From assembly GCF_000708205.1 (NCBI RefSeq), contig NW_014575563.1, forward strand, positions 1,812,068 through 1,876,067: a stretch of DNA of 64,000 bases, given 5' to 3'. This DNA is from Mixia osmundae IAM 14324. Lineage: Eukaryota; Basidiomycota; Mixiomycetes; Mixiales; Mixiaceae. The first letter of the stretch is position 1; each line of letters begins with the position of its first letter. Positions 34,140-50,439 of this stretch are shown here, one piece after another. Both the position numbers and the translations under genes were made by a program. The notes below the pieces were generated by a model. That model worked only from the letters and a program-made list of their open reading frames with translations. It was not told the DNA's origin and ran no database searches.

Positions 34140-35485
34140 CTAGTGAGGCGCGTTGCGAACGAGCATTCTGATGTTGTTCAAGAAGACTTGGATCATGTCT
34201 CTGTACAGACTTGGTTGACCCGCAGCTTGCTTTGCGCCTTCTTGCATGATCAAATCTGTCGGTGTGAGCTCTAGCTCGAGCTCGTGCCGTGGCTCTATTG
34301 TCTCTGGTGATTTGACTTGCGTTAGATCGATCTGAGTGATCTGATGCCGATAAGACAAGCGATCTTTGTACCTTTGACGGCTAGGCCGATCTGTAGGCAT
34401 GACAGCTGCGTAAACAACGTCAGGCAGAACCTAAAACAAGCAATGACGAAGCTTACTGGGCGATTCTATGCTGACCGAGATCCGGTAGTCAAAGGAGCGC
34501 TTGGGGCAGTAGACGTTCATATCCGCCACTTTACGCTTGATGATGACGCCATTAGGAACGACCTGGCCAGTCTTCTGGTCTGTGGTCACTCGGAGCTTGG
34601 CAAAGTTGTCGCTGGGGAAGCTGTGTATGCTGTCGAGATGCCTCGTATGTACATACTGTATCCGCTCGCCGTCGTATTCCTGTTTGTTGGACTCTGCAAA
34701 GCGAGTATTGAGCATTTGGTTGTAGAAGCCATGCTGCTGTACTGTCATGTTGCTCTCGAATCTGAAGGTACTTGCATCTGTCAAGACTGGTCGACCGCAT
34801 CAGCTCGTCACCGACCGGCCTGGTTATGGACGTACTCGTCTCGACAGCGACGGGAAAGATGATGCGCGCTTGTGTACGGTTGTCTATCAGCGTGCCTAGC
34901 TTTGCTTCAATCTGCAATTCGCTCGTTGTTGCTCAGCAGCGCATCGACGCAGGCATGCAGACCGCTTGCCTCTACATTCTCGAGAGTCCTCGTGAAGGCC
35001 CATATCCAATCGGCGACTTCTCTCGTGAACTCGTCTATCGGCGCCAGACCCAGCATAGACGCCTCGAGCGGTCTGATCGTGCCGTCTAGGGGCAGCTCAC
35101 TGATTGCAGGCGGTATCTGCACGCCTTCATTGTTCTTGGGAGGCTTGAGACTGTCATTGGAGCTTGAAGGCGATACCAAAGCTGTGTCCTGTTGCTTGAC
35201 ATGCTCACTGTGAGCCGCGCTGCCGTTCATAGCTCGCTTTGCTCGCGCAGGGTTTCCCTGGCTCGTTGCGGCGTCGTCAAACGTTCGCTTCAACGCGGGT
35301 GCTGCTGTTGTTGAGTGCGTAGCTTGGGATGCTCCTAATTGTGACGGCAGAGGTGAAGCAGGCCCGTAGCGAGGCGCAAAATCGCTGCCGGGCTGCATTG
35401 ACATCTGCAGGCAGAGCGCGTTCGACCGCAACGAATGTGGGCCGAGTGGGGTATCGCGAGGCGGGCAGAGGCTGTCAGCACCCAT
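34140..35485 (-). CDS. CET1: mRNA capping enzyme beta subunit, RNA 5'-triphosphatase (Cet1/Pct1 family)
   Basis: Removes the gamma phosphate from nascent mRNA, first step of cap formation; fungal tunnel-type metal-dependent enzyme. Exons 35485-34970, 34911-34836, 34777-34457, 34405-34140, 392 aa (365 aa if the ATG at 35404 is used). The first ~140 residues are disordered. The tunnel strands are visible: NVEIEAKLGTLID with the metal-binding Glu-x-Glu, RFESNMT, KLRVTTDQKTG, GVIIKRKVADMNVYCP, DYRISVSIE, RQRYKDRLSYRH and the final RHELELELTPTDLI. The first intron (34912-34969) has a GC donor (GCAAGC): only that splice keeps both metal-binding glutamates. Confidence 0.9.
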
Positions 35486-35591
35486 TCGAGCTCATCCGCC
35501 AGCCAGACAATTCCCCAGCGAGCCAAGTCCACAGACGAGTGAAGCTCAAGATGGTCAGTAACGCAGTCTGCACGAACCTGTCGAGCCTGCC

Positions 35592-35750
35592 ATGGCCGAC
35601 CTGACTCTCTTTGGATCGAGTCCCGCTCTGCATCTAGTCTGCGACCAGATCATCCAAGGAGAGGTCATGCCAGGCACATCCCGGGCAGAGTCAGGCCAGA
35701 ATAATGGACCAGAGGCTGATGTCATGCTGTGCGATGGTCGCAGTCGATGA
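35592..35750 (+). other. Upstream ORF overlapping the YRA1 start codon
   Basis: ATG at 35592 in good context (gccATGg) opens 52 codons (MADLTLFGSSPALHLV...). Its TGA overlaps the YRA1 ATG as ATGA, in a different frame. Could regulate YRA1 translation by reinitiation. It may also lie outside the transcript. Confidence 0.45.
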
Positions 35751-37141
35751 ACATTGATCAACCGCTCGATACCGTCATCGCTGAGAAGCGGAAGAACAAC
35801 AGGAGCAAGCGAGGCGGTCGTGGACCTCGCAATACCGCTGGAACGGGCGGCGCTGCACCCTCTGCCCCGTCTGCTCGTGATCGCTATGCTGGCAGTGCTC
35901 CTGCGTCCAACAAGCAAGCCGCCAAAGGTCAGACCGGCTCGGGCGCCGTCGGTCTCCCCAGCGGCTTGGACGGTCACAAGATCATCGTCAGCAACCTGCC
36001 GGACGACGTCACCGAGAACCAGATCAGAGTAGGCCTCCGGTCGCCACAAGACGATGGCTGCAGTCGCTGAACGGCGCCTTCCTGTCTCTGCAGGAGCTTT
36101 TCAGCTCGACCGTCGGACCCTGCAAGTCCGTCTCGCTCTCGTACGACTCCAAAGGCAAGAGCAAAGGCGTTGCTACCATCGAGTTCACCAAGCGAGGCGA
36201 TGCTACCGTGGCCTATCAGAGCTACAATAAGCGTCTCGTCGACGGAAGTCAGTATTTCTCGCTCATGTCTCGTCTGATCTCGTACCCCGGAAGTCTACAC
36301 GCGCATGGCCTCTCTCATCGATCACGCAAGGCATATGTCACGCTCGCGCTCAGTCAAGTCGTGACTGCTGCATAAAGCAAGCGAAGCTTAATCCCTTCCG
36401 CCAGGCTACCCATGAGCCACGCTTGGCAGAGGGAATGTGTTTTCACGCCCTGGTCTTGTCAGTCTTACCAGGCCGGACTAGACTTGATCGCTGCGCTCGA
36501 TCGGCGGGCAAGCTCGACTTGGCGGGATGTCAGGCTTTCACATGCCTACTCGAGGACTCCCAGAGGGCATTTGCGCAATTGTGACACGCCGAGGCCATGC
36601 GCGTGGACTTTATAGATCTCAAAACGATCAGACTCGGGCACATCGCGCAGGAGAAGATTTCTGACGCTCGCTGTTTTGCTTCCTTTGCGTACTTGCGATC
36701 TCACAGAGCGCCAGATGAAGGTCGAGATCGTCGTCGACCCCCTCAAGGCGCCCGCTAAGCCTCTAGCCGACCGCATGGGTCAAGCACCAGCCAAAGCAAG
36801 GTAATTCGCTTCTACTGGCCTTCCTTGCGGCAACGGCGAGGCAGCAATGTCGAGTCGCGCGATTCCCGAACACCATGCTCATTGAAATGCTTCTCTTTTT
36901 TCTCGCTCGCCTGTCAACTGTTGTTCGACTGTCCAATCACGACAGCGCTACCAACAGCGGTCAGGAGAGCAAAGGTAGATCGGGAGGCGCCAACGGCACC
37001 GAAGCCAAGCGCGGAACAGGCAGCAAGAGGGGCCGCGGCGGTCGTGGCGGCCGCGTTGCTCGAGCACCAAAGACGGTAGAAGACCTTGACGCAGAGATGG
37101 AGGATTATCTCTCGACACAGAACACTACTGCTGCTGCCTAG
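35747..37141 (+). CDS. YRA1: mRNA export adaptor Yra1/ALYREF (RRM protein)
   Basis: Binds nascent mRNA and hands it to the export receptor through UAP56/Sub2. 237 aa, exons 35747-36028, 36094-36247, 36707-36800, 36958-37141. The N-terminal UAP56-binding motif reads LDTVIAEKRK, followed by an Arg/Gly/Lys-rich part. The RRM has RNP2 KIIVSNLP and RNP1-like GKSKGVATIEF, ending in RQMKVEIVVDP. After a GKRGRGGRGGR-type stretch, a second UAP56-binding motif VEDLDAEMEDYL sits at the C-terminus. The second intron is 459 nt and the third about 157 nt (or 145 nt with an upstream acceptor), against about 50 nt elsewhere. Confidence 0.93.
36248..36706 (+). other. Unusually long intron (459 nt) of YRA1
   Basis: Donor GTCAGT at 36248, acceptor CACAG at 36706; flanking exons join exactly within the RRM (DGKRQMKVEIVV). 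No open frame or clear box C/D signature inside. Nearly all other introns here are 45-65 nt. Yeast YRA1 also has a long, inefficiently spliced intron used for autoregulation. Confidence 0.8.
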
Positions 37142-37283
37142 GACCATCGCACACCCAAAGAATGTACGCAAGCTGTATGACTCGCACCTGATCTCGCGCT
37201 CATCTCTGGCGATTTCACACAGCGGATGGCCTTCTTCGTTTGTACAACTAGTTATGCGAATACAACCAGATCTCGGTGATTCG

Positions 37284-37958
37284 CTACAGCTGAGCAGAAA
37301 CGATCATCGGACTTGCTACTTCGTCGCGCTTTGCCTTGCCACACATCGCCTCCACAAGCGTGAGAGCCCACAGCAGAGCTGTGCCTGGACCGCGTGAGGT
37401 GATCAAATTGCCATCGACAACGACTCTCTCATCCGAGTATCTGTAGTCTGAGTGGGAGTAACTCAGCGGTGCAGCATGGTGGGCTAACACGATACATACC
37501 TCTTTCGAGCTGATCTCGCACACTTGGATGCGATGTAATCGTCTTGCCGCGAGCGATGTTAGACGTCTTGACTGCTAGAGAGCCAGCGCAGATGCAGCCG
37601 ACAATCTTGCCAGCTTCGTAATGTGACTTGAGCAGCTCTTGAACATGCTGATCAGATCTGTCGCTTCATTCAGCTCCATTCGTGCCAAAATAGAAAGAGC
37701 TGACGAGATTGTCCTTGCACCTGCTACACCACCGGGCACTAGCACAGCATCGAAGAGGTCATTAGACCGTAGATCCGAGAGGGAAGAGTGCACGTAGATC
37801 GGCAGACCACGGGACAGCTCGACTCTTCCTTTGTCCGCTCTGCCAACGCTCACAAGCAGCGGCTTAAGACCAGCTCGCACTAGGACATCATACGGAGTAG
37901 ACACCTCCATCTCCTCGGAACCATGAGCTACGAGCAGTAAGACTCGCTTTTCTGACAT
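37284..37958 (-). CDS. DJ-1/PARK7-family protein
   Basis: Class I glutamine-amidotransferase-like fold; DJ-1 proteins are redox sensors and glyoxalases. 191 aa, exons 37958-37705, 37657-37500, 37447-37284. Key residues are present: Glu in HGSEEMEV near residue 16, the nucleophile elbow GCICAGS with Cys at about 108, the PGGVAGARTIS loop and VVVDGNLITSRGPGTAL. Length equals human DJ-1 (189 aa). Located 79 bp downstream of SEN1's stop on the same strand. Confidence 0.9.
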
Positions 37959-38037
37959 GGCTCTGCACGCTCACGCTGCGACGAGACGCGACATTGGAGC
38001 CTTGGCCGGCTTGGCGCTCGACCCTCATCAAGCTTGC

Positions 38038-41000
38038 TCAAGGCAATCGCCGCTTTTTTGTGATGAAAGGATTGACGGGGCGGGGCGGGGGCGGCGCTCG
38101 TCGCTTCGAATCTCCCTTCATTGGCGCAGATGCTTCTGTGCCATTGCTCGTTGTCTGGGTGGGCCGAGTCTCGATAGCCTTGTTGCTTGGCTGCCTACCG
38201 ACATCGTCTAGATCGATGATCGCAGTCGTACTGATCGTCGAAGCGGATCCAGACTGATCGTGGGCAGTATCAATGCTTTCGCGAATCCGCTTCTTCGTCG
38301 TCACTACCGTCGTTATCACCGGTGGTAGAATCGCCTGTTGATCCGGCTTTGATCTCGATTCAGTCTTGACAATGCGCACGGGAGCAGACGAGCCGTCTTG
38401 ACTCATCCTGAGCCCATTCGGCCTGACTGCCGCTGGCTCGTCTTTCGGCTTCACAAGCGGCAGGGCCGGCGCCGCTCCCTTCTGACTGTTTGAAGAGCGG
38501 GCCTTGATCGGCGAGGTCGGCAACACGGCTGGCATCATGACGGAGCTGGTAAAGGTGTTAGCCGTCACCTCGCGATACATAGCCCGGGCCTGTGCATTCT
38601 CGATCAAACGGCGCCAAGTAGGATCTGTCCTGAGCGTCGGTGCATGGCCTAGGATGAAAAGTGAGGACTTTGCGCGCGTCAAGGCAACATTCATACGCCG
38701 GGCGTCGCGGAGAAAGCCGATCGGGTCCGAGCCTTGGCCTGACCTCACGCAGCTAAATATGATGACGTCCTTCTCTTGGCCTTGAAAGCCATCGACGGTG
38801 CTGAAGTCGAGGCGATGAACGATGTCGTCGCCAAAGGCGAGCTTGAACAGCCTGCGCAGCTCGAACACCTGTGCTTTGTACATCGTCACGACACCAACGC
38901 GGATGTCCGAGATGGCATCGCCAACTTCTTTGAGAAACTGCTTGAATATTGCTACTCCTACGCGCGCTTCTTCAGGGTTAAAGACTGAATGATTTCTGCC
39001 TGTCTGCTGTGCGCCAGAGCAATGCAAGAAGGAGTACGGCGGCAAAAGGGGATTGCGGTGCCACGAGGACGCCGTCAAAGCGGCAATACCAGGACCATCG
39101 CGCAGCTCGCCGCCGTAAAAGACTTCGCTCGGCCATGCCGAGATGCTTGGGTGCATACGATATTGAATGCTGCGCAGTGGGGTCAGAAGCTGCTCGTCAA
39201 AGCCAAATCGCCATACCTCAGCAAATGCACGCCATCGGCATGGTTTTTCTGCATGCGGACGAAGAGACTCGACGCATAATTCGCGTCTTTAGCAACTGTA
39301 GACAGAACTGTGGGCGGCAATTGACGGGGATCTGCGCATCGGAGCGTCAGTGAACTTGCTGGTTGTGAGCTTTTTCGCACTCACCCCCGACCATGATGCA
39401 ACGCTTTGCGCCGTATCGGAGCGGGATGAGCGAACTGATCTCAACCGATTGCGCTGCTTCATCGATTATGACGGTCTCGAATTGAAATGGCAGTTGCGCC
39501 ATGTAATCATGACCACTTCCGGAGAGCGTCGCGCAGATGATGTCACAATCGCAAAGAACCTGATTGCGCATCTGAAAACGACGCGTATCCTGCGCCCGTC
39601 TTCTGTCGCCCGTCTTGTCCTTCTCGGCATCTAGCCTGAGGCCAAGCTCATAGATCTCACGCGTTTGAATTCTGCGCACATCTGCTAGTCTTCCTCGTTC
39701 CTGATCGTCTAGCCCCTGCCTCGCCAGCATGTCCTGAGTCTGAGCTCGCTCGGCTTTCAGTTCTTCCATCTGCCGTCGCAGCGCGCTGAGGGCTTCGTCT
39801 GCTTTGTCATCCCCGTGCGAGCCGTCGTTGAGCAGCGCATCAATTTGCTCGTCGATGAACAGGTCTTTCACGGCAGCATGAATTGCAGAGTCTGCGCCAA
39901 TACGAACAATCTTTGGTACTACCATGCGATTGTCTTCCGCACGCACGCCGTTCTTGAGTCGGGCAGCGATCTCGTCAATGGCAGCATTGCTGGGTGCACA
40001 TATGAGCAACTTCTCCGAGGGCAGGCCATCACTGGGCTTGCGGCGCGCAAGAAAGGCACCGACGAGGCCAATAATTGTCTTCGTCTTGCCTGTGCCTGGC
40101 GGTCTTCGTAGGGGCTATCAGCAAAGTCCGAGGCACAGACCGGCGAGCATACCCTTGGATGAGAGTAAACCCTTCAGCGTCCAGAGCCGCAGCGATTGCA
40201 AATGCTTGCGGCTGGTTGACTTGATGCTTCCGTGCAATCGCATCCACCGTATCTGAGCGAGCGGCAACTTTTTGCTTAAGCCTGCCCCGCAGAACATCTT
40301 CGGCCAGCTCATAGTAGGGCAGGCTTTGTAGCGCAATGTACTCCCGGATGGTAGTACCGAGACTAATACCGGATCAGTAAATTAACGCACTGACGCCACT
40401 GACCTACCCAGTGAGCTTTCGCACATGCCATGACGATTGAGGAGTCATCTGAGCACGACAACCAGTCGTATTGCGTGGTGAACACCGAAAGGTCACATTG
40501 AGGGCTGCACCTTGACGTTTGGTGCTGACCACTTTTGCAAAGCATTGCGCTAGCTCATCATGCATACATCGCATGAGAACAATCTCGGTGTCGACAAAGT
40601 AGACATTATGAGGCACGCTGCCACCAGGAAAGCTGCAGGTAACTTCGAGAAAGTCATCGATCGACATGCGAGAGACGATGCTGCAAGCCATGATCGGCGT
40701 TCCGTTCTCGTGTGCTTCGCGCTTAGCATTGACAAGCTGCTGCCAGCATTCGATGAGTAGCAGCGGCTGCATGACCGCTTGGTAGTGAGCAACACTGCTG
40801 AAGCGATCGATGATCTTCTGTGGTTTGATCCCGGCATTGTCCGGCGTTTGTCCATCACTGAAGCTGTCCCATTGCAAGATGCTGCGGAAGAGTGGATCTG
40901 TATCGACCTGCTGACGCATCCGTGCAAGATTCTGTCGCCTGTCAGCCTGTCTAGCAGCTTCCACCGCCAAGCGCTCGAGACCTGGCACTTGATGCTGTGG

Positions 41001-44000
41001 AAGAAGCTTGACGCCTTGCGCCTTTTCGGCCTGACGGATGATGGGCTTCTTGTTACCCAACAAGATATCGATGCCGCGCGTTTCAGTATCGCTCGAGCTC
41101 GAATCATCAGCCAGTAGACCTGCCTGCCGTCGCTCGCGTTCGGCAGCAGCATCCTTGTGCGAATACTTGAGGCGCGGTCCTTTGGGCACGATCGGTTTCT
41201 GAACGATATTTGCTGAAGGCAGTGGCCTCGGCTTGGGCAGCATACTCGGTATCGGCTTTCCGGCAACGAGCTTGCCGTTCTGCAAGCTCAAAGCAGGATG
41301 CAAAGGCGCACTTGCGGGCTCCGTAGTTGATCTGGGCTTGAGTAGCGGCACGCTGCGCTGTACTGCCGCTTTAGGAGGCGCAAGAATCTCTTCGAAGCCG
41401 GGCTCGACATAATCGGAGAACTCAGCAGCGTAAAGTGGGTGCATCGATACTGCCTGAACAATATCGCGTTGTTGGTCCTGATTGAGCAGCAGCTTATTCT
41501 TCGCAGGGTCCTCTTCCAAACTCTTTGCGAGCTTGCGGACGCGGTGGAGAACGCGGTCAGTAAGCCTTATGCGTTGCCCGGAGAGGCGAGAGATCATGGC
41601 CTGCGTGAGTCTCGCAGTGCTCGCGAGCAAGACGATATCGTTGAGACGCATCCAGGCCAGTAAGGCTTCCAAGGGCTCGTTGAGAGATTCGGTCAACTTG
41701 ACACGGCCTTGCTCGGCCTGCGCAGAAGAGCCATGTCGACTCGAGACAGAGGATAGCAAGCGACACTGGTCGACCAGCCGCTGTCCGAATATGATAGCGT
41801 CGCGCATCCAGTCTGTCATCTGCTCGTTCGTATGATTGGGTGCCCAGGTTGGCGTGTGATCGAAAATGACAGCTAATGCATGACACATGAGCGGCCAGAA
41901 CGTCAGAAGCTGCTCGACGTTGGTACAGTCCGGTCTGGTAATCCATGCTTCGTCCCGCACCAAGCCGTCCTCCTGATCGCAGAGCGCTTCAACTACATCA
42001 GTGTAACACCGGACCAGACGCTTTGACGCTGCACAAAGATCAGGGAAACGCTGCGCGTGATCCGCAAACGTTTCCGTTGCTTGTGTGAGGGCAGACAAGG
42101 TCTCGCTCGGATAATTGTGCAGGAGCGCACGAAAGCAATCTGCTCTCGTGACAGCATCGTATGCAGTCTTGACGACAGCTTGAGCTGGATTGTGCAGATC
42201 GTCTTCAGGCGAGAGCATCAGGCGGACGATCGCAGTAAGAGCTTCTCTGTCCTTGAGAAGGGCCAGAATGTGATCCTGCTCCGTTGCCTGGATGTCCAGC
42301 AGAAGATCGCGCATAGGAGCTCTTGTCTCGGTGAGTAGGCTGTTGAGGCGTTTCAACACCGGCTTGAGATCGTTATGCTGACCGAAGACCCAGACGGGAC
42401 CGGATAGCATCTCGAAAGGCGCAAGCGTGCTAATGCACGATAGCAGTGGCACGATGGCTAGTATGTCATGGCTCGGATTGACGATATCGTAAGTCGCCTT
42501 CCATAGGCCGGAACAGATGCGAGCCTGCGAAGAGCGAGCGATCCAATCGATCTGCTCCTGTGTTACAGATGCATCTCGTATTCGCTTGTTCTCGCGTTTC
42601 CAGTCTGCGAGGGCGGTCAAGCGTCTGCATATCCTCTGGCAGTCATCGTCGAGGATGCACGCGATGAATGCCCTGACTGGCTTGGTGAGGGAGTCACGAC
42701 CGGCAGCGAGGTGACTGCTGCGAGCAAAGCCAGCATTGACAAGTACGCGAGCACGTGTATCGATGAGATCGATGAGCTCCGCACGGTATGGCCAATCCTC
42801 TGCTGATGATGTCAGGACGTAGAGCAGGGGCTGAACGAGACGCAGAAGCGCAAGGTTGCGAGTCCGCGCATTGAGATGCTCGCGCTGAAAATGATCGAAA
42901 AAGGTTGTGATGAGGAGCGAGCAGCCATCGACGAAGGCAGTCTTCGATTGCGCGATGGAGATGAGCAGGGGCATTATCCAGGCACGGTAAGGTCGATTCT
43001 CACTTGTGAACGCAGCTTCGTCTTCTGCTTCTTTGGCGAGCAGTGCTTTGTAGGCTGGATTGTCCAGTAGATCGGACAGCGAGACAGTCAGGTATGCCTT
43101 GTCGCGCCACATCTCATTAGCGAGTTTGATGAGCAGTTGCGTCCAGACTGATAGTATTGTCGCGAAAGAGTCGTCTGAGCTGCTTATGTGACTCGAGACA
43201 AATCTGACGATATCCGTCCGCAAGGCCGCCGCTTGGGCAGCTGAAGCCGGCAGAAGATGAGCTTGAATGATTTCCCCGGAGCATCTAGAGAGTACTGCGC
43301 CCAGTACTGTCCACAGGGGCGTCTTTTCACTCGGCGCTGGTGATCGTGACATATCGTTCTCGATCGCATGCTGCTGGTCTGAGATTGTTACCAGCAAGCT
43401 CCTGACTTCTGTCTCTATGGTCACATAGTCTTCGTCTGTTTTGATAGCAGACCGAGAAATCATGCGAGAGCACCATTCGCTCAGATCTGGTAAATCGCGC
43501 GAGGCAAAGTGTATGTGACCCGGCAGAAGCGTCTTGCTGCGCACCGAGCTCAGTAGGGCAACATGTGTCTGTTCTGACATCGCCGATCTGATGATCGGAT
43601 TCCGGTAGGCAGCTGGAAAGCAGAATATGCGGTAGTACAAGCCTGTGGGAAGTGCTCTGGGCGCGACGGAGCTCGAGCTAGGACTCGAGGGCGCGATCCA
43701 GCGCAAGGTCTCGAGTTCCTGCAAAATGAGCGTTCTTTCCTTGTCTGCCATGCCTGCGCTGAACCGTTTGATCGCTGCCTCATTTTCGCCAATTGACAGA
43801 TATCTGAACACACTCAAAGGATGAGTAGCCGCAGGGATGCAGAGGTCCGCAGAACTGACCTATCGATCACATCTTGCTTGGCAGTCTGATAGGCCTTTAT
43901 GCAATCTGTGCACGAGTCGAGCACGCCGCTCAGGAGATCTCTGTGCTGCTGTACGCGTGGATTGCTAGCTTTGTAGGCGAGCAGCTGTAGCGAATAGATG

Positions 44001-44218
44001 GCAGGCTCATAGGTCCCGTCTTGCTTTGCGCGATGACAGAACCAGTGATGCTCGCTTGTGCTGGCCTCCTCGGGTCTATTCGTGGACTGAGCCAGGCTGA
44101 GCACATCGACGCAAGCGAGAAGAGTGGCTGTGACTCTCTCTCTGACTGGATCGATCCTGGCTGTCTGCAAAGCCTGGCTGACTTGCGCAAGAAGCTGCGC
44201 GCGAGTAGATGAACTCAT
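38038..44218 (-). CDS. SEN1: Sen1-type RNA/DNA helicase (superfamily 1)
   Basis: Helicase that ends transcription of short RNAs and resolves R-loops. 1976 aa, exons 44218-43860, 43803-40408, 40362-40153, 40103-39385, 39331-39217, 39169-38038. The N-terminal ~1050 residues are the helical Sen1 N domain (WFCHRAKQDGTYEPAIYSLQ). The helicase core has Walker A GPPGTGKT near 1322, APSNAAIDEI, motif II IDEAAQ, VGDPRQLPPTV, IQYRMHPSIS, VDGFQGQEKDVII and ALTRAKSSLFILG. The C-terminal ~200 residues are basic, with a likely nuclear signal at the end (ITKKRRLP). Intermediate in length between S. pombe and S. cerevisiae Sen1. Five introns of 45-56 nt. Confidence 0.95.
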
Positions 44219-44360
44219 GCTGCTGCTTATTGGACATGATTCATGCGCATTGAGCGCTGACAGCGAGCGCCATGAGCCTAATGAGTGACTGACCGGTCGA
44301 TCACGACGCGGTACATTCATTCGCGATGGTCGCAATCTGCTCTTCGCCGACTTACCAAGA

Positions 44361-45283
44361 ATGACATCAGTGACTGCCAGCGTCGACTTCACGGGTCTCG
44401 CAGTGCGCAAGCTTGTCTGTGCTCACCTTGCATCAGCTGAGCTCGGAGCTGCAGGACGTCCTCGAGTCAGATGCTGCCATCAGGGAATCAATTCGGGATG
44501 CCACCCGCGATCTCGAGTTGCCCGTCAAGACGATGCTGGCCAGCCTCAACGCGATCCATTCATCGTCCTCCCACGAGTCCATCGTCGAGCGTGCACGCAG
44601 TCAGATCCCAGAGATCGTCACGAGACTGGCCAAGCTAGTCTCGTTGATCCCATCCCAACAATTCTGGCGATTCCACGAGAGCTTCAATAGGACGATACAG
44701 TCCATCTGCTTTGGACTCTGTCTGATCGTCTATCTCGAGTCAGAGTCTCTTGCGACAAAGTCAGAGGTAGAGACCGTGCTCGGACTGAGGAAAGACCAGC
44801 AAGATCGCTTTTCGCTAAGCACAGAGGACTACCTGCATGGCGTCATCTCCATGGTCAATGAGCTCGTTGGTCTCTTCTTGCAGAGAAGAGCTACACGAGC
44901 TGACAGTGTGGCGAACAGTCACGCCTCGCTGTCAATTCGGTGACCATGCAGGCCTATCAGACACCCGTCAAAATTTCGCTCTTCCTCAAGGAGCTCTCTG
45001 CAGGCTTCAGTCTGCTCAACCTGAAGAACGACAGTCTCCGGAAGCGTACAGATAGCATCAAGTATGACCTCAAAAAGACTGAAGAAGGTACGGTGGCATG
45101 CGTGCATGCACATCGCCGTACTGACAACCCGCTACCGCAGTCGTATACGATCTCACCCTGCGCAATCTTTGCGGTCCAGCAAGCGAATCAGCAGCAGATT
45201 CGAGCCGCAAGCGCGCTCGCAGCAACGAAGCACAGATAAACGGCAAACGAGAGGATGACATGAATATGGCCATGGCCTCTTAG
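44361..45283 (+). CDS. TSN: Translin
   Basis: Single-stranded nucleic-acid binding subunit of the translin-TRAX (C3PO) RNase. 253 aa, exons 44361-44381, 44437-44865, 44919-45087, 45141-45283. The 21-nt first exon was chosen because the second exon has no early ATG and this splice (55 nt, good branch site) gives a normal N-terminus. Family segments: ELQDVLESDAAIRESIRD, FWRFHESFNRTIQ, DYLHGVISMVNELSRLAVNS, ISLFLKELSAGFSLLNLKND and RKRTDSIKYDLKKTEEVVYD. The tail is Arg/Asn-rich. A 12-codon frame with an ATG at 44326 precedes the start. No TRAX partner is in the window. Confidence 0.9.
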
Positions 45284-45547
45284 GCTTTCCCCAGCCAGAG
45301 CAGTCAGAACGTAAACAAAACAAAAATGTATTGTGTCTGTTGTATGATCATTGTCGGCGTACTTTCTTTGGTGATACAACTCTGAAGTCAGCCCGGCCGG
45401 TGCACGAGCTCGACCTGTCTCCCCAATAGATCTCGACGTGAAAGCAATTCGAATTTTGACAATCTCAGTCCTATGATTTGATCGTATCGTGGTCCTGTCA
45501 CTCGCCAGTCCGTCGATGCTCCTTGCCGGACACGCGTGGCGGCGCGC

Positions 45548-46282
45548 TCATTCTTCCATAGGGAATGCCATATCGGTCGGCTCCGGCCTGGCTGACGCTG
45601 GCTTCGAGACTGATGTCGCTCGCTCTGACATGCTCTGTTCGACTGATCGAGGTGGTAGAGCAGTACCGGGCTGCTCGGGTCGCGTCGGTTCGCCGGACAA
45701 GCTACTGCCGTTCGTCGGCGAGAAAGCTGACGAGCCGAAGCCCGCGCCTTGAAACTTGGGCGGTGACATGGCCATACCTCCGCCAGGATAGTTCTTCTGA
45801 GGTGACGAGACCGCCGTGTTGGGTGAGACGGATAAGCCGCCATTGCCATGTGCAGCAGGCACGGGCGACGTCGGATTATTGGCATGTGGGATATCCTCGG
45901 GACTTGGTATGGCTGTGCCTACCGCGGCATGAGGTGCTTTACCCGCCTTTGAGAGTGCGTAGTCGCCGCTGTCAAAGTACTTTCGCTCCTGCGCCGGCTC
46001 TCGTCTTGAGCCTCGCTCGACATGCGTGTTTGGTCCAGCCTACCGTGAGATTCTTGTTGAGGTGGTTCTTCTTCTGGGGTAGCTTGCCGTACAGCCTTCC
46101 TCGACGAATCAGCTCGCATGCCATCATCAGTGCGCTGTATGCTCACCTGAAGAGCTTCTGTTCTTCCTCCGTCATCGACTGTGCCCAGAGGGAGCGTGCG
46201 CGAGAGTGTCAGCACAGCTCAGTCCTGCCAGCTCGAGACAGCTCACACTGATGTCCACTTTGTTGCGCTGTGCTGGCAGCAT
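45548..46282 (-). CDS. IGO1: Endosulfine/ARPP19-type PP2A-B55 inhibitor (Igo1)
   Basis: Substrate of the Greatwall/Rim15 kinase; once phosphorylated it blocks PP2A-B55 at entry to mitosis or quiescence. 186 aa, exons 46282-46247, 46178-46147, 46095-46044, 45988-45548. Assembled protein reads NKVDISSMTEEEQKLFRLYG, KLPQKKNHLNKNLTERKY, then the invariant FDSGDYALSKAG with the phospho-Ser. The first 36-nt exon gives the usual VDIS lead. The last 120 residues are Pro/Ser/Gly-rich. Lies 127 bp downstream of PKC1 on the same strand. Confidence 0.9.
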
Positions 46283-46409
46283 CCCTGTCTTGCTGTCTGT
46301 CGTCTCTCAATGTGCCAGGTGTGTAGTAGCACGGCTGCGCAACGCTCGACTGTCTCGTCGCGTGCAATTGGCATGCATTCAGCATCTATGCTAGCAGCAA
46401 CAATTGATC

Positions 46410-50439
<4,030 letters not shown>

